A DNA stretch of 64,000 nucleotides from Austwickia sp. (GCA_016711265.1 JADJTI010000001.1:930001-994000); one strand, 5' to 3'; positions 45,896 to 56,223 are shown, numbered from the stretch's first letter. Translations and numbers: made by a program. Notes: a model not told the origin generated them from the sequence alone.

Positions 45896-46821
45896 GCGCC
45901 CTGCGGGACCGGCTGGACGACTATCTGACGACCAGGCGGGCGCTGGGGTTCACGCTCGCCGTCCCGGGTCGGGTGCTGGGTGAGTTCGTGGACTTCATGG
46001 ACGATGCCGGTGAGACCACGATCCGTCACGATCTCGCGGTCTCATGGGCTGCGCGGTTCTCCCGCGGCACGGTGCTCGCCCGGTTGAACACGGTCCGGCA
46101 GTTCGCCGAGCACATCGCCTCGTTCGACCCGGCCACCGAGATCCCCATCCTCGACGGGAGACCCTACGTGAACCACCGCCCGCGGCCGCATATCTATACG
46201 TCGGAGCAGATCGACACCCTGTTGCGCGCGGCGGGCCGGTTGACGCCGACGATCCGCGCCGTGACCTGGCAGACGCTGCTCGGGCTGCTGGCGGTGACCG
46301 GGCTGCGGATCAGCGAGGTCCGCGGCCTCAATGACGCTGACATCACCTCGGATCAGAATGGTGATGGCGGATGGGTGCGGGTGACGGAGTCGAAGTTCGG
46401 CAAGTCCCGCATCGTGCCGGTTCACGCCACCACGATGCGGGCGATCGGCGAGTATCAGCGGCTGCGCGATAAGCGCTTCCCCATCAGGCGGACCGAGGCG
46501 TTGTTCGTCACCCGGCGCGGTGACCGGTTGGCGACCTCGACCTGCGGGCAGGCGTTCCGTCAGATCCGCACTCTGGCGGGAATGACCGGCACTACGACCG
46601 AGGCAGCGGCACGGTTGCATGACTTCCGGCACTCGTTCGCGACGAACACCCTCATCGGGCACATCGGCGCCGGTGGTGACGTCGAGCAGATGATGCCGGT
46701 CCTCTCGGCCTGGCTCGGGCACGTCAGCCCTGTCTCGACCTACTGGTATCTGCAGAACACCCCCGAGCTGGCCGCCGCCCTCGGGGCCTGCCTCCCGGCG
46801 ATCGGGGCTGAAGATGAGTGA
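45892..46821 (+). CDS. Tyrosine recombinase, second of the RIT trio
   Basis: This 309-aa recombinase starts at the ATG overlapping the previous stop. The catalytic core includes TGLRISEVRGLNDADI (Arg), KFGKSRIVPVH (Lys), LHDFRHSFATNTL (His-x-x-Arg), and AWLGHVSPVSTYWYLQ (His and Tyr). It overlaps the third gene by 8 bp. RIT members are each distinct in sequence, which fits the different motif spacing seen here. Confidence 0.92.
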   Translation: MSALRDRLDDYLTTRRALGFTLAVPGRVLGEFVDFMDDAGETTIRHDLAVSWAARFSRGTVLARLNTVRQFAEHIASFDPATEIPILDGRPYVNHRPRPHIYTSEQIDTLLRAAGRLTPTIRAVTWQTLLGLLAVTGLRISEVRGLNDADITSDQNGDGGWVRVTESKFGKSRIVPVHATTMRAIGEYQRLRDKRFPIRRTEALFVTRRGDRLATSTCGQAFRQIRTLAGMTGTTTEAAARLHDFRHSFATNTLIGHIGAGGDVEQMMPVLSAWLGHVSPVSTYWYLQNTPELAAALGACLPAIGAEDE

Positions 46822-47806
46822 TCTCGCGCCGCTGCTGCAACGGTTCTTCACCGACAAGCTCGACGGGCAGATGAACGCGAGCGTCCACACCAAAGCCGCC
46901 TACGCCGACACTTTCCGGCTCCTGCTCCTCTACGCCCAGCAACGCACCGGCACCGCCCCGTCGGCGTTGCGACTGGCGGACCTGAACGCGGACATGGTCG
47001 GCGGGTTCCTCCAGCACCTGGAGGACGAGCGCGGCAACTCCGCTTCGACTCGGAACGCGAGGCGGGCGGCGTTGCGGTCGTTCTTCACCTATGCCAGCTA
47101 CCGGGCACCGGACGCGATCGCGACGATCGGCCAGGTGCTGGCGATCCCCGCGAAACGGACCAAGACGACCATCGTGTCCTTCCTCACCCACACCGAAGCA
47201 GAAGCGCTCATCGCCGCCCCCGACACGACCACCTGGATCGGCAGGCGCGACCGGCTCCTGCTGCACCTGGGCATCCAGACCGGGCTCCGCGTCAGCGAAC
47301 TCACGAGCCTGCGCGTCGGGGACATCGAGATCGGCCCGCACAGCCAGCTCCGCTGCCTCGGAAAAGGACGCAAACACCGGGTGATCCCGCTCCAGAAACC
47401 CACCGTCCGCCTGCTGACCGCCTGGCTCAACGAACTCGACGGCATCCCTGCGACGCCGCTGCTCCCGACCAGCACCGGGACGGCGTTGAGTCGGGCGGCG
47501 ATCGCGAAGCTCATCGCCCGGCACATCCAGGTCGCGTCCGAGCACTGCCCGAGCCTGAGAGAGAAAAACGTCACCCCGCACACCCTGCGGCACACCTGCG
47601 CGATGATGCTCCTGCACGCCGGGATCGACACCGCCAGCATCGCGCTCTGGCTCGGCCACGCCACCATCCAGACCACCCAGGCCTACCTCCACGCCGACCT
47701 GGAACTCAAGCGCCGAAGCCTGGACCGACTCCCCGCGATCGGCGACAGACCACCAGCCCGTTACCAGGCGTCGGACGCTCTCATCGCATTCCTCACCGAC
47801 CGCTGA
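46814..47806 (+). CDS. Tyrosine recombinase, third of the RIT trio
   Basis: This 330-aa recombinase has TGLRVSELTSLRVGDI (Arg), LGKGRKHRVIPL (Lys), TPHTLRHTCAMMLLHAG (His-x-x-Arg) and WLGHATIQTTQAYLHADLE (His and Tyr). Together the three overlapping genes likely act as a unit on the element ends. It is the last gene before the right-end repeats. Confidence 0.92.
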   Translation: MSDLAPLLQRFFTDKLDGQMNASVHTKAAYADTFRLLLLYAQQRTGTAPSALRLADLNADMVGGFLQHLEDERGNSASTRNARRAALRSFFTYASYRAPDAIATIGQVLAIPAKRTKTTIVSFLTHTEAEALIAAPDTTTWIGRRDRLLLHLGIQTGLRVSELTSLRVGDIEIGPHSQLRCLGKGRKHRVIPLQKPTVRLLTAWLNELDGIPATPLLPTSTGTALSRAAIAKLIARHIQVASEHCPSLREKNVTPHTLRHTCAMMLLHAGIDTASIALWLGHATIQTTQAYLHADLELKRRSLDRLPAIGDRPPARYQASDALIAFLTDR

Positions 47807-47871
47807 CGACCCCACGGTTATGCCGCCCGGAATCGTCGCTCACCCAAAGGCCCCGGAGCTCCGGCGATCCG

Positions 47872-47904
47872 GTCGGCATAACCACCCGCTCCACATAACG
47901 GCGC
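47872..47904 (-). repeat. Right inverted repeat of the RIT element
   Basis: On the minus strand it starts GCGCCGTTATGTGGAG and includes TTATGCCGAC, mirroring the left end. Confidence 0.8.
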
Positions 47905-47925
47905 TTATGCGGAAGTTCGCATAAG
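47904..47925. other. 22-bp dyad with 6-bp spacer at the RIT right boundary (attachment-site-like)
   Basis: CTTATGCG-GAAGTT-CGCATAAG has perfect 8-bp arms around a 6-bp spacer. It lies exactly between the right inverted repeat and the resumed methyltransferase frame. Arms plus a 6-8 bp spacer are the usual form of a tyrosine-recombinase core site, and the arms carry the same TTATGCG word as the element ends. There is no equivalent at the left end. Confidence 0.55.
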
Positions 47926-48379
47926 AGCAGTTCTCGGCGATCTGGCCGACCTGCGGCTGGATGCACGATGGATCGGCCTACCGGCTTCCCTTGTCGGCGC
48001 TCCTCACCAACGCTTCCGCATCTTCGCCCTCGCCCGGCGCACTGTTCCGCACCCCGCTGGCGACGGACTCATCGCGCGGCGGGGACACCCTCGACCAGGT
48101 GCGAGCACGACGAGGGACGATCGCGCTGTCGCACCAGATCATCGACTTCGCTCTCCACGGACCGGCTGGCTCACCGAGCAGGAGAGCCGAGTCGGAGGCG
48201 CTGTGGTCGCTGATCGATGGACTGTTCGGCGTTGGGGACGCTACGCCGACGCCATCACCCGTTGGGAGCACATCACCGGACGGCCCGCGCCGGCGCCAGC
48301 GCTCCTGAATGATGCCGATGGCCCGCGCCCAGCACCAGCATTCGTCGAATGGCTCATGGGTCTTCCAACTGGTTGGGTC
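47926..48379 (+). pseudogene. C5-cytosine methyltransferase, middle fragment
   Basis: Directly after the RIT end the frame resumes as VLGDLADLRLDARWIGLPASLVGAPHQRFRIFALARR, the segment before the target-recognition domain. It continues to WEHITGRPAPAPALLN and GWV, where the IS1634-family element interrupts it. Joined to the N- and C-terminal fragments, it would make a normal-length M.SPR-type enzyme. Confidence 0.85.
48276..48379 (+). repeat. 104-bp direct repeat, left copy (long target duplication)
   Basis: It is identical base for base to 50066-50169. It is part of the methyltransferase gene duplicated on both sides of the IS1634-family insertion. Confidence 0.92.
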
Positions 48380-50065
48380 CCGACTCGTGCCACTTGAGGG
48401 ATGTGGTCGGATCGCGCGGGTATCGGTGCTGGTCAGGGGCCTGCGGTAGTCGTGGGTGACACACCCCGGGGTCGGTAGTCTCGGCTTGTGGTGTTCGTGC
48501 GGCGGGTAGCGGGGCGCTCCGGTAGCACCAAGGTTCAGATCGCTGAGCGCCGCGGTGGCCGGGACGTCGTGCTCGAGCACGTCGGGACCGCCCATGACGA
48601 GGCTGAACTCGCACTGCTGCTCGCGGAAGCTGAGAGGCGTCTACGACCGGGGCAGGAGGCGTTGGGATTCCTCGCCGAGACCGACGTGGGCAGCGTGTCG
48701 CGTCCGGGCGTGATCACGAGCAAGTCCAGTGCCGTCCTGTGGAACGTGCTCGAGAACGCGTACGCCCACCTCGGGTTCGACGTCGTTGCTGATGAGGCGT
48801 TCAAGCAACTCGTCCTGGCTCGACTGGTAGAGCCGACCTCGAAGGCCGACTCGGTCCGGGTGCTGGGCGATCTCGGGGTCGCTCACGTCTCGCTTCGCAC
48901 GATGTTCCGCTCGCTGCAGCGTGCTGAGGAGCGCGACTACCGCGGCACGATCGCCACGGCCTGCTTCACTCATGCCCTGAGCAGCGGAGACGTCTCGCTG
49001 TGCCTGTACGACGTGACGACGCTCTACTTCGAGGCCGAGAACGAGGACGAGCTGCGCAAGGTCGGCTTCTCCAAGGAACGCCGTGTCGATCCTCAGGTCG
49101 TGGTCGGTCTCCTGGTCGACAGAGGCGGGTTCCCGCTGGAGATCGGCTGCTACGAAGGCAACAAGGCCGAGACCTCCACGATCATCCCGATGGTCCGTCA
49201 GTTCACCCAACGCCACCAGCTGGCCGACATCGTCGTGGTGGCCGACGCCGGGATGCTCTCAGCCTCCAACCTCAAGGACCTGGATGAGGCAGGACTGCGG
49301 TTCATCGTCGGCTCCCGGAGCACCAAGGCACCCGGAGATCTGGCCTCTCACTTCCGCTGGCACGGTGACGCTTTCACCGACGGGCAGATCATCGACACCA
49401 TCACCGCCCGCATCGACACAGCCGCGGCCCGCGCCGCCAACGATGCGAGCAAGAAGATCGAACCGGTCTGGGACCCAGCGGTCCACACGAAGTCCTGGCG
49501 AGCGGTCTGGTCCTACTCCCGCAAGCGCGCCACTCGCGACGGGCACACCCTCACGCTCCAGGAGAACCGCGCCCGAGCAGTCATCGCCGGCGAACGCGCG
49601 CCCCGAACACCCCGGTTCGTCACCACGAAGAACGGATCCCAGACACTGGACGAGGCCTCCCTCAACCGTGCTCGACGCCTGGCCGGACTGAAGGGCTACG
49701 TCACCAACATCCCCGCGAGGCAGATGCCCGCCAGCGAGGTCCTCACCAGCTACCACGACCTCTGGCACGTCGAGGCCTCATTCCGGATGAGCAAGACCGA
49801 CCTACGCGCGAGGCCGATCTTCCACCACACCCGCGACGCGATCGAGGCCCACCTCACGATCGTGTTCGCCGCTCTCGCGATCGCCCGCTACCTGCAATCC
49901 ACGACCGGCCACAGCCTCCGAAAGATCATCCAGACCCTCCGACCCCTGCAACGCATCACCGTCCGTATCGCAGGCCACGACCACATCGCCGCCGACCCAC
50001 TACCCCCAACCGCCACCACCATCATCAACGCCCTGAAATGACACACCCCGGTGGCACGAGTCAGG
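48380..50065 (+). mobile_element. IS1634-family insertion sequence
   Basis: The 1686-bp element has short terminal inverted repeats: GACTCGTGCCAC follows 48380 and the same word, on the opposite strand, ends the element at 50065. One transposase gene fills it. Perfect 104-bp direct repeats of the host gene flank it. IS1634-family elements are known for unusually long, variable target duplications, so this fits. Confidence 0.9.
48488..50041 (+). CDS. IS1634-family transposase (IS4/DDE superfamily)
   Basis: This 517-aa transposase has SLCLYDVTTLYFEAENEDELRKVGFSKERRVDPQVVVGLLVD (first Asp; long linker), IVVVADAGMLSASNLKDLDEAGLRFIVGSR (second Asp), and a Glu in LWHVEASFRMSKTDLRARPIFHHTRDAIEAHLTIVF. 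The YREK-like segment and the pattern of the C-terminal IEAH match IS1634/IS1549-type proteins. The frame is intact, so the element may be active. Confidence 0.93.
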   Translation: MVFVRRVAGRSGSTKVQIAERRGGRDVVLEHVGTAHDEAELALLLAEAERRLRPGQEALGFLAETDVGSVSRPGVITSKSSAVLWNVLENAYAHLGFDVVADEAFKQLVLARLVEPTSKADSVRVLGDLGVAHVSLRTMFRSLQRAEERDYRGTIATACFTHALSSGDVSLCLYDVTTLYFEAENEDELRKVGFSKERRVDPQVVVGLLVDRGGFPLEIGCYEGNKAETSTIIPMVRQFTQRHQLADIVVVADAGMLSASNLKDLDEAGLRFIVGSRSTKAPGDLASHFRWHGDAFTDGQIIDTITARIDTAAARAANDASKKIEPVWDPAVHTKSWRAVWSYSRKRATRDGHTLTLQENRARAVIAGERAPRTPRFVTTKNGSQTLDEASLNRARRLAGLKGYVTNIPARQMPASEVLTSYHDLWHVEASFRMSKTDLRARPIFHHTRDAIEAHLTIVFAALAIARYLQSTTGHSLRKIIQTLRPLQRITVRIAGHDHIAADPLPPTATTIINALK

Positions 50066-50169
50066 CCGGACGGCCCGCGCCGGCGCCAGCGCTCCTGAAT
50101 GATGCCGATGGCCCGCGCCCAGCACCAGCATTCGTCGAATGGCTCATGGGTCTTCCAACTGGTTGGGTC
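50066..50169 (+). repeat. 104-bp direct repeat, right copy
   Basis: Identical to 48276-48379. It carries the methyltransferase frame on into the C-terminal fragment. Confidence 0.92.
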
Positions 50170-50316
50170 ACCGATGTCGACGACCTGTCGCAGAACCAGC
50201 AGATCACCGCGCTCGGCAACGGAGTCCTGCCGCTACATGCTGCGCAGGCACTCGATCTTCTGGGTGCCCGCTCAGCTTCCGTCCAAAGCCTTCAGGGTCG
50301 GTATGCGGCCAAGTAG
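50066..50316 (+). pseudogene. C5-cytosine methyltransferase, C-terminal fragment
   Basis: PAPAFVEWLMGLPTGWVTDVDDLSQNQQITALGNGVLPLHAAQALDLL contains motif IX/X of C5 methyltransferases (the QxxALGNGVxPxxAxxAL segment). It converges on, and overlaps by 45 bp, the end of the DUF3644 gene, which shows that the intact methyltransferase once abutted the defence operon. Confidence 0.85.
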
Positions 50317-51336
50317 CGCTTGGTACTTCTCGGCAGTATCGACCGCTCCGACTATCCGGTCGACGAGTTTCGGCCGGTAGACGAACTGCTTGAACGCGGG
50401 CGAGTAGACGCAGTAGCCATCTGACTTCGGCAACTGCTCCTTGTCACCACTTTTGGCCGGCCCGATCTGCCACGCTTTTCGGATGGCCGTGAAGTCGTTG
50501 ACCCTGAACTTGAATGAAATGCGCTTCTCCACCGTAGCCGCGGCGGCCTTGGGCAGCATCTCATCGCCGTGCACCGCTTCGCGGTACTTCTCCGCGACAA
50601 TCACGCTGCCATCGTTCCCGAGGAGCGCCTGGAGCTCCTCTTCGCTGAGGTCTTCCTGTCGCACGAAGTTGAGTGCGAGGTCTGCCTCCGTCTTTGGTCC
50701 CTTCATCGGAAGCAGCAGGAGTCGATAGGCGAATCGCTCGTCGCTGCGCACCTCGTCGGGTAGGCCGACTTGGAACTCCGTGATGAAGGTAGAAACCGTC
50801 GCCGGCAGTCCGCGTCGGAGGTTGCGTTGTTCCTCGTACCTCGAAGGGCTGAGCGACTGCACGAAGACCGGGAACTTCAGCTCTGAACCCAGCGTCTCGC
50901 GGGAGCCGAACCGGCGCACAAGTTCCGCCTCGAAGTTGATGATGCAAGCGTGCGCCTCGGCGGCCGTAGCAACCAAGACTGAGTCCTGGAATCGGTGCTC
51001 GACGTGATTCCGCAGCCCGACGAAGAACTCAACGTTGGCCCTGATCGGGTCGTTGTCCTTGAACTCGTGCCTGAGGCACTGGCTCAGGTCCCAGGTCTTC
51101 TTCGAGCCGTCGGGGTTTCGTTTGAAGAGGCGCCGACCGCCCGACTCACGGTAGAAGATTTCGGCCTTGCGGCGCATACGGTCAGCGTGTAGCAGGTTCT
51201 GCCAAGCCAGGTGGATGTGGACGATGAAGTCGCTGAAGCTTCGCCGATCACCGGGACGGTTGTAGAAGTCGATCGCCACGAGAGCCTGTCGCCGAGCCTC
51301 ATCCAGTGTGTGTCTCCATGCGGGCGGACGAGCCAT
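50272..51336 (-). CDS. DUF3644 protein with HEPN-like R-x4-H motif
   Basis: This 354-aa protein starts at the ATG at 51336, one base after the upstream stop. The open frame further upstream only reads the GGAGCC repeat. The N-terminal domain (ARRQALVAIDFYNRPGDRRSFSDFIVHIHLAWQNLLHADRMRRK) is helical and contains GLRNHVEHRF near residue 125. RNHVEH fits the R-x4-H active-site pattern of HEPN ribonucleases. The remainder has no motif I know. DUF3644 proteins recur in restriction and defence islands. It is the last gene of the operon. Confidence 0.78.
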   Translation of the reverse strand: MARPPAWRHTLDEARRQALVAIDFYNRPGDRRSFSDFIVHIHLAWQNLLHADRMRRKAEIFYRESGGRRLFKRNPDGSKKTWDLSQCLRHEFKDNDPIRANVEFFVGLRNHVEHRFQDSVLVATAAEAHACIINFEAELVRRFGSRETLGSELKFPVFVQSLSPSRYEEQRNLRRGLPATVSTFITEFQVGLPDEVRSDERFAYRLLLLPMKGPKTEADLALNFVRQEDLSEEELQALLGNDGSVIVAEKYREAVHGDEMLPKAAAATVEKRISFKFRVNDFTAIRKAWQIGPAKSGDKEQLPKSDGYCVYSPAFKQFVYRPKLVDRIVGAVDTAEKYQALLGRIPTLKALDGS

Positions 51337-51337
51337 T

Positions 51338-52786
<1,449 letters not shown>

Positions 52787-52794
52787 CGCTACCC

Positions 52795-55700
52795 TCAGCT
52801 CTTCTCGAAGCCGGAGCTGGGGTCGAACTTGAGGACGCGGGCGTTCTCGCCGATGGTGCGAACCTCGGACTCGTCGAAGCCCTCCGGCTTACTGGCTTGG
52901 ATGTCGATGGTGATGTCGAGCCTCGCCCCTGCTCCGGCGAGGCGGTCGATCACCTCACGGGTGACGTTGCCGATGTCGCGGGCGTAGCGGTCAGAGTCGA
53001 TCTTCACCGATCCGAAGAACCGGGCGAGCACTGCTTCCAACGCGGACTCGGCCTCGGCCTCGGCCTCGGCCTCGGAGGGATCATCGCCCTCGGTGGACGA
53101 ACTGCCCGTCCACACGAAGTCAACCGGCCCAACGGCAGCGGAGTCACTGTCGGTCGTGGCTGCGTTCATTGCGGCCTCACGTATGGCCGCGATCCGGTCG
53201 GCCTCAGCCTGCTTCTGTGCGCGCTCGGTCTCGATGAGCAGTGTGCTGTCCGTGACCTGAATCCTGGTGTTCGGGTTCGGCGCCACGAGCAGGCTGCGAT
53301 AGAGGCCAGTCTCGGCGTCCTTGCCAGATGCGATAGCGAACCGCTCGTTGTCAACGAGCACAGCCGAGAGCGACTGCTCGATGGCGCTGTCGAGCACCTC
53401 CCGTCGGACGAGACGCGGCAGGTAGGTGTAGCGGGTGAAGTAGCCCCACAGCTCACCCACGGTGATCTCGCCCGCGTCACGCCAGAGCGCGCCGAGTTCC
53501 TGGTGCAGGGTGGCACCGAGGATCGGTGCGCCGAAGTCGGTGACGAGCTGGTCTTCTCGACCAAGCTTGGCGCTGACGCGCTCCGCGAGAGAGCGTCCGC
53601 CGGAGTCGGGAACCTTGTCGGCTACCAGCTCGAACGGCTTAGTGGGGTCGAACTGTTCCGGGTAGAGCGCCCAGACGAAGGTGTCGCGGATGCGGTCGGA
53701 GACGGTCTGATCGAGCCGGGACACCCAGTCGTCGGTCTGCTTGCGCTGCTGCGCGGACAGGTTGAGGCTGTCGCTGGTGGCCTGGACCCGCTTCCAGCCG
53801 AGGTAGCTGCGGGTGGCGGCTTCGAGGCTCTCCAGCTCGCTCTTGTCGGCCATCAGGAAGATCAGCGTGTTGCGGTGGATGCGCTGGCTTGCGCCTTTGC
53901 TCTCGATCGCGTCGCGCACCCACTGGTGCGGCGCCGAGTCGGCGCCGTCCTGCTTACGGCGAGCGTGGCGCGGGTGCGCGATGACCAGGCGGGTGTCTTC
54001 CAGGTCGGGAATGTCGGCGGAGGACGATGGGGCGACGTGCACTCGGTCGAACACGCCGCGTGCGCGTTCTTCGCCTTGGAGTCGTCGGCTGATCTCGTTC
54101 CATACCGTTTCTACGTCTTCGCGGAGTCGCTCGGCGTAGTCGTTTGCGGTCTTGGTGACCGATGGCTGGGTGTCGAACCAGTAGTGGCCCTGCTCCTCGT
54201 AGAAGTATGTGGAGCGCTGGGCGAGCAGCTCGACGGCACTGCCGAAGTTCCCGAGCGTGTCACCGGGGATCGCGGTGCCGAGCCACAGGTACTGCTTGTC
54301 CAGCCCCTTGCGGCTGCTCTTGATCCGGGGGGCGGCGCCCATGAAGATCGTGCGCGCGATGCGCTGGGTGACGAACCGCTGCCCGAGGTTCGGCCGGTCG
54401 AGGTCGATCTGCTGCGCAGTCGATCCAGGCCCGTCAATGTCAGAGTCGATGATCGGCTTCCACTGATCTTCGAGGTACTGCGTCAGGTCCGTGTTCACGG
54501 TCGTCGCATCCAGCGGCACGTTGCCCGGCAGGATCAGCGGCGAGGTGTCGTTGGATGCCCACAGCTCATGCACGATCGACGAGACAAGCTTCAGCACGCC
54601 ACGGGTGCGCTGGAACCGCTCCAGCGTTGACCAGTCCTCATACAGCCGATCGAGCAGCTCGGGGTGCAGCGGGTAGGAGGCGCGGATGCGCTTCTCATAG
54701 TCATCGTTCGGGTTAGCCGCATCGCGCGGGAACAGCGCAGTGTTGTTCCGGTACAGGTTCGTGAAGCTGCGCTCTACAGCCGAGATGGTCGTAAGCCCTT
54801 CGGCGTTCGGCGCCTGGAACAGGCGACGGCGCACGATCTCGAACGACTCGTCCTTGCTCGACGGGCGCCACTGGTCCGCGACGCGACGGATCACGTTCTG
54901 TAGGCGCTCCAGCGCGAGTTGACCGTTTGCGCCACCGATCTCGATGTCGCTGCCGCGGCCCTCGGTGCCGGTATCGGATGCCGGGATCGATACCACGAGC
55001 ATCACGCCCGGCACGGAACGCACGACCTCGGTCAACGACTGGGCGAAGGTGAACTGGGTCTCGAACGAACCGGACGGCAGTTCCTTGTCCGTGACGAGCT
55101 GACGCGCGTAGGCCACCCACTCATCAATCAAGATCAGTGCGGGCGAGTAGCGAACGATCAGGGTACGCAACGCCTCACCCGGGTTGGTGCCGGCGCGGTC
55201 GTCCTCGGCGATCAGGTCGTAGGCTCCGCGCCCGCCCAACTGCCAGGCCAGTTCGCCCCACAGCGTGCGGACTTCGGTGCCGTCGTCCTTGATGATCGGC
55301 GATCCAGCCTTCAGGTAGGTGCCGACGAGCGCGACCCGGCGAACGCCGAGTGCGCCGAGGTCGGGGTTGCCGTTCGCGGCGATGAGTTCCTGGAGTTCCT
55401 GCGGAAAGTCCTTGACCGGAGTGCCGCTGAACAGGTGATACAGCGCCAGCATCGAGTGGGTCTTGCCGCCACCGAAGTTGGTCTGAAGGTTTACCACCGG
55501 GCTTGCCCCTGCTTCACCGTTCAAGCGTCGCAGCGCACGCGACAGCAGATCACGCAAACCCTCGGTGAGATAGGTGCGGGTGAAGAACTCCACCGGATCG
55601 CCGTACTCGGGGCTCGTGGCCTGCCCGGTGCGGACCAGATGCAGGTCGGCCGCGAATTCCGACGCGGTGAACGCGCCGCGGGCCACGTCATCGTGGGGGC

Positions 55701-56214
55701 GGATCACCTCACGCCACGGACGCAGACCGGAGCCAGGTTCGAGCGACACCTTCGTACGCTTGACCTGCTTGCGGGTCTGGTCCTCGAACACTGTGCGCTG
55801 GAGATCAACGCGTAGCTTCCGCACGTCCTCGGCGGAATCGACCGCGCCGACAGCGTGGAGCAGCCGTTCAATCGTGTCCAGGGCACGGGCCGCGTCGTCA
55901 GAGCTGAAGGGCTCGTTGTGGGCCCACAGGTTCCGGGTCTCGCGCAGCTCGGACGCGAAGCCCTGCTGGGCACGGGAGAGCACGTCCTTGAAGTGGTAGC
56001 CCTGCTCGGTGATCGCGCGAAGCTGGACCTGCACGTCGTGCTTCGTCAGCGTGCGTAGCGGCCCGCCCCGACGCTGGGCGTCTTCCTTTGCCCACGCCTC
56101 AGGCCAGTCGGCGGACTTGTAGGCCCGCGTCATGACCTCATCGACCTCGTCCAGGAGCCCTTCGGAGAGCAGGTCGAACGCCTTGCCCACTCGATCTCGG
56201 TTGTTCATCGCCAT
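52795..56214 (-). CDS. DUF499 P-loop ATPase with N-terminal HEPN-like domain
   Basis: This 1139-aa protein begins at an ATG with AGGAGA six bases upstream. The first ~130 residues (MNNRDRVGKAFDLLSEGLLDEV ... ELRETRNLWAHNEPFSSDD) look like a Swt1-type HEPN domain with RNLWAH as R-x4-H. The DUF499 ATPase follows: Walker A in LQTNFGGGKTHSMLALYHLF and Walker B in ALILIDEWVAYARQL. A (Glu-Ala)n run near residue 1040 is encoded by a GAGGCC repeat (about 53045-53075). DUF499 ATPases pair with DUF1156 methylases in antiphage loci. Confidence 0.88.
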   Translation of the reverse strand: MAMNNRDRVGKAFDLLSEGLLDEVDEVMTRAYKSADWPEAWAKEDAQRRGGPLRTLTKHDVQVQLRAITEQGYHFKDVLSRAQQGFASELRETRNLWAHNEPFSSDDAARALDTIERLLHAVGAVDSAEDVRKLRVDLQRTVFEDQTRKQVKRTKVSLEPGSGLRPWREVIRPHDDVARGAFTASEFAADLHLVRTGQATSPEYGDPVEFFTRTYLTEGLRDLLSRALRRLNGEAGASPVVNLQTNFGGGKTHSMLALYHLFSGTPVKDFPQELQELIAANGNPDLGALGVRRVALVGTYLKAGSPIIKDDGTEVRTLWGELAWQLGGRGAYDLIAEDDRAGTNPGEALRTLIVRYSPALILIDEWVAYARQLVTDKELPSGSFETQFTFAQSLTEVVRSVPGVMLVVSIPASDTGTEGRGSDIEIGGANGQLALERLQNVIRRVADQWRPSSKDESFEIVRRRLFQAPNAEGLTTISAVERSFTNLYRNNTALFPRDAANPNDDYEKRIRASYPLHPELLDRLYEDWSTLERFQRTRGVLKLVSSIVHELWASNDTSPLILPGNVPLDATTVNTDLTQYLEDQWKPIIDSDIDGPGSTAQQIDLDRPNLGQRFVTQRIARTIFMGAAPRIKSSRKGLDKQYLWLGTAIPGDTLGNFGSAVELLAQRSTYFYEEQGHYWFDTQPSVTKTANDYAERLREDVETVWNEISRRLQGEERARGVFDRVHVAPSSSADIPDLEDTRLVIAHPRHARRKQDGADSAPHQWVRDAIESKGASQRIHRNTLIFLMADKSELESLEAATRSYLGWKRVQATSDSLNLSAQQRKQTDDWVSRLDQTVSDRIRDTFVWALYPEQFDPTKPFELVADKVPDSGGRSLAERVSAKLGREDQLVTDFGAPILGATLHQELGALWRDAGEITVGELWGYFTRYTYLPRLVRREVLDSAIEQSLSAVLVDNERFAIASGKDAETGLYRSLLVAPNPNTRIQVTDSTLLIETERAQKQAEADRIAAIREAAMNAATTDSDSAAVGPVDFVWTGSSSTEGDDPSEAEAEAEAESALEAVLARFFGSVKIDSDRYARDIGNVTREVIDRLAGAGARLDITIDIQASKPEGFDESEVRTIGENARVLKFDPSSGFEKS

Positions 56215-56223
56215 CGCTGTCTC

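Larger units (their letters stand above)
44025..47925 (+). mobile_element. Recombinase-in-trio (RIT) element with a PadR/HAAS cargo pair
   Basis: Imperfect 33-bp inverted repeats (44025-44057 and 47872-47904, 26 of 33 positions equal, both starting GCGCCGTTATGTGGA) flank the element, and a further dyad follows at 47904-47925. Inside are three overlapping tyrosine recombinase genes in one direction, the hallmark of RIT elements, preceded by a PadR regulator and a HAAS-domain membrane protein. It interrupts the methyltransferase frame between GAV and LGDLADL, giving an exact view of the insertion point. Confidence 0.85.
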
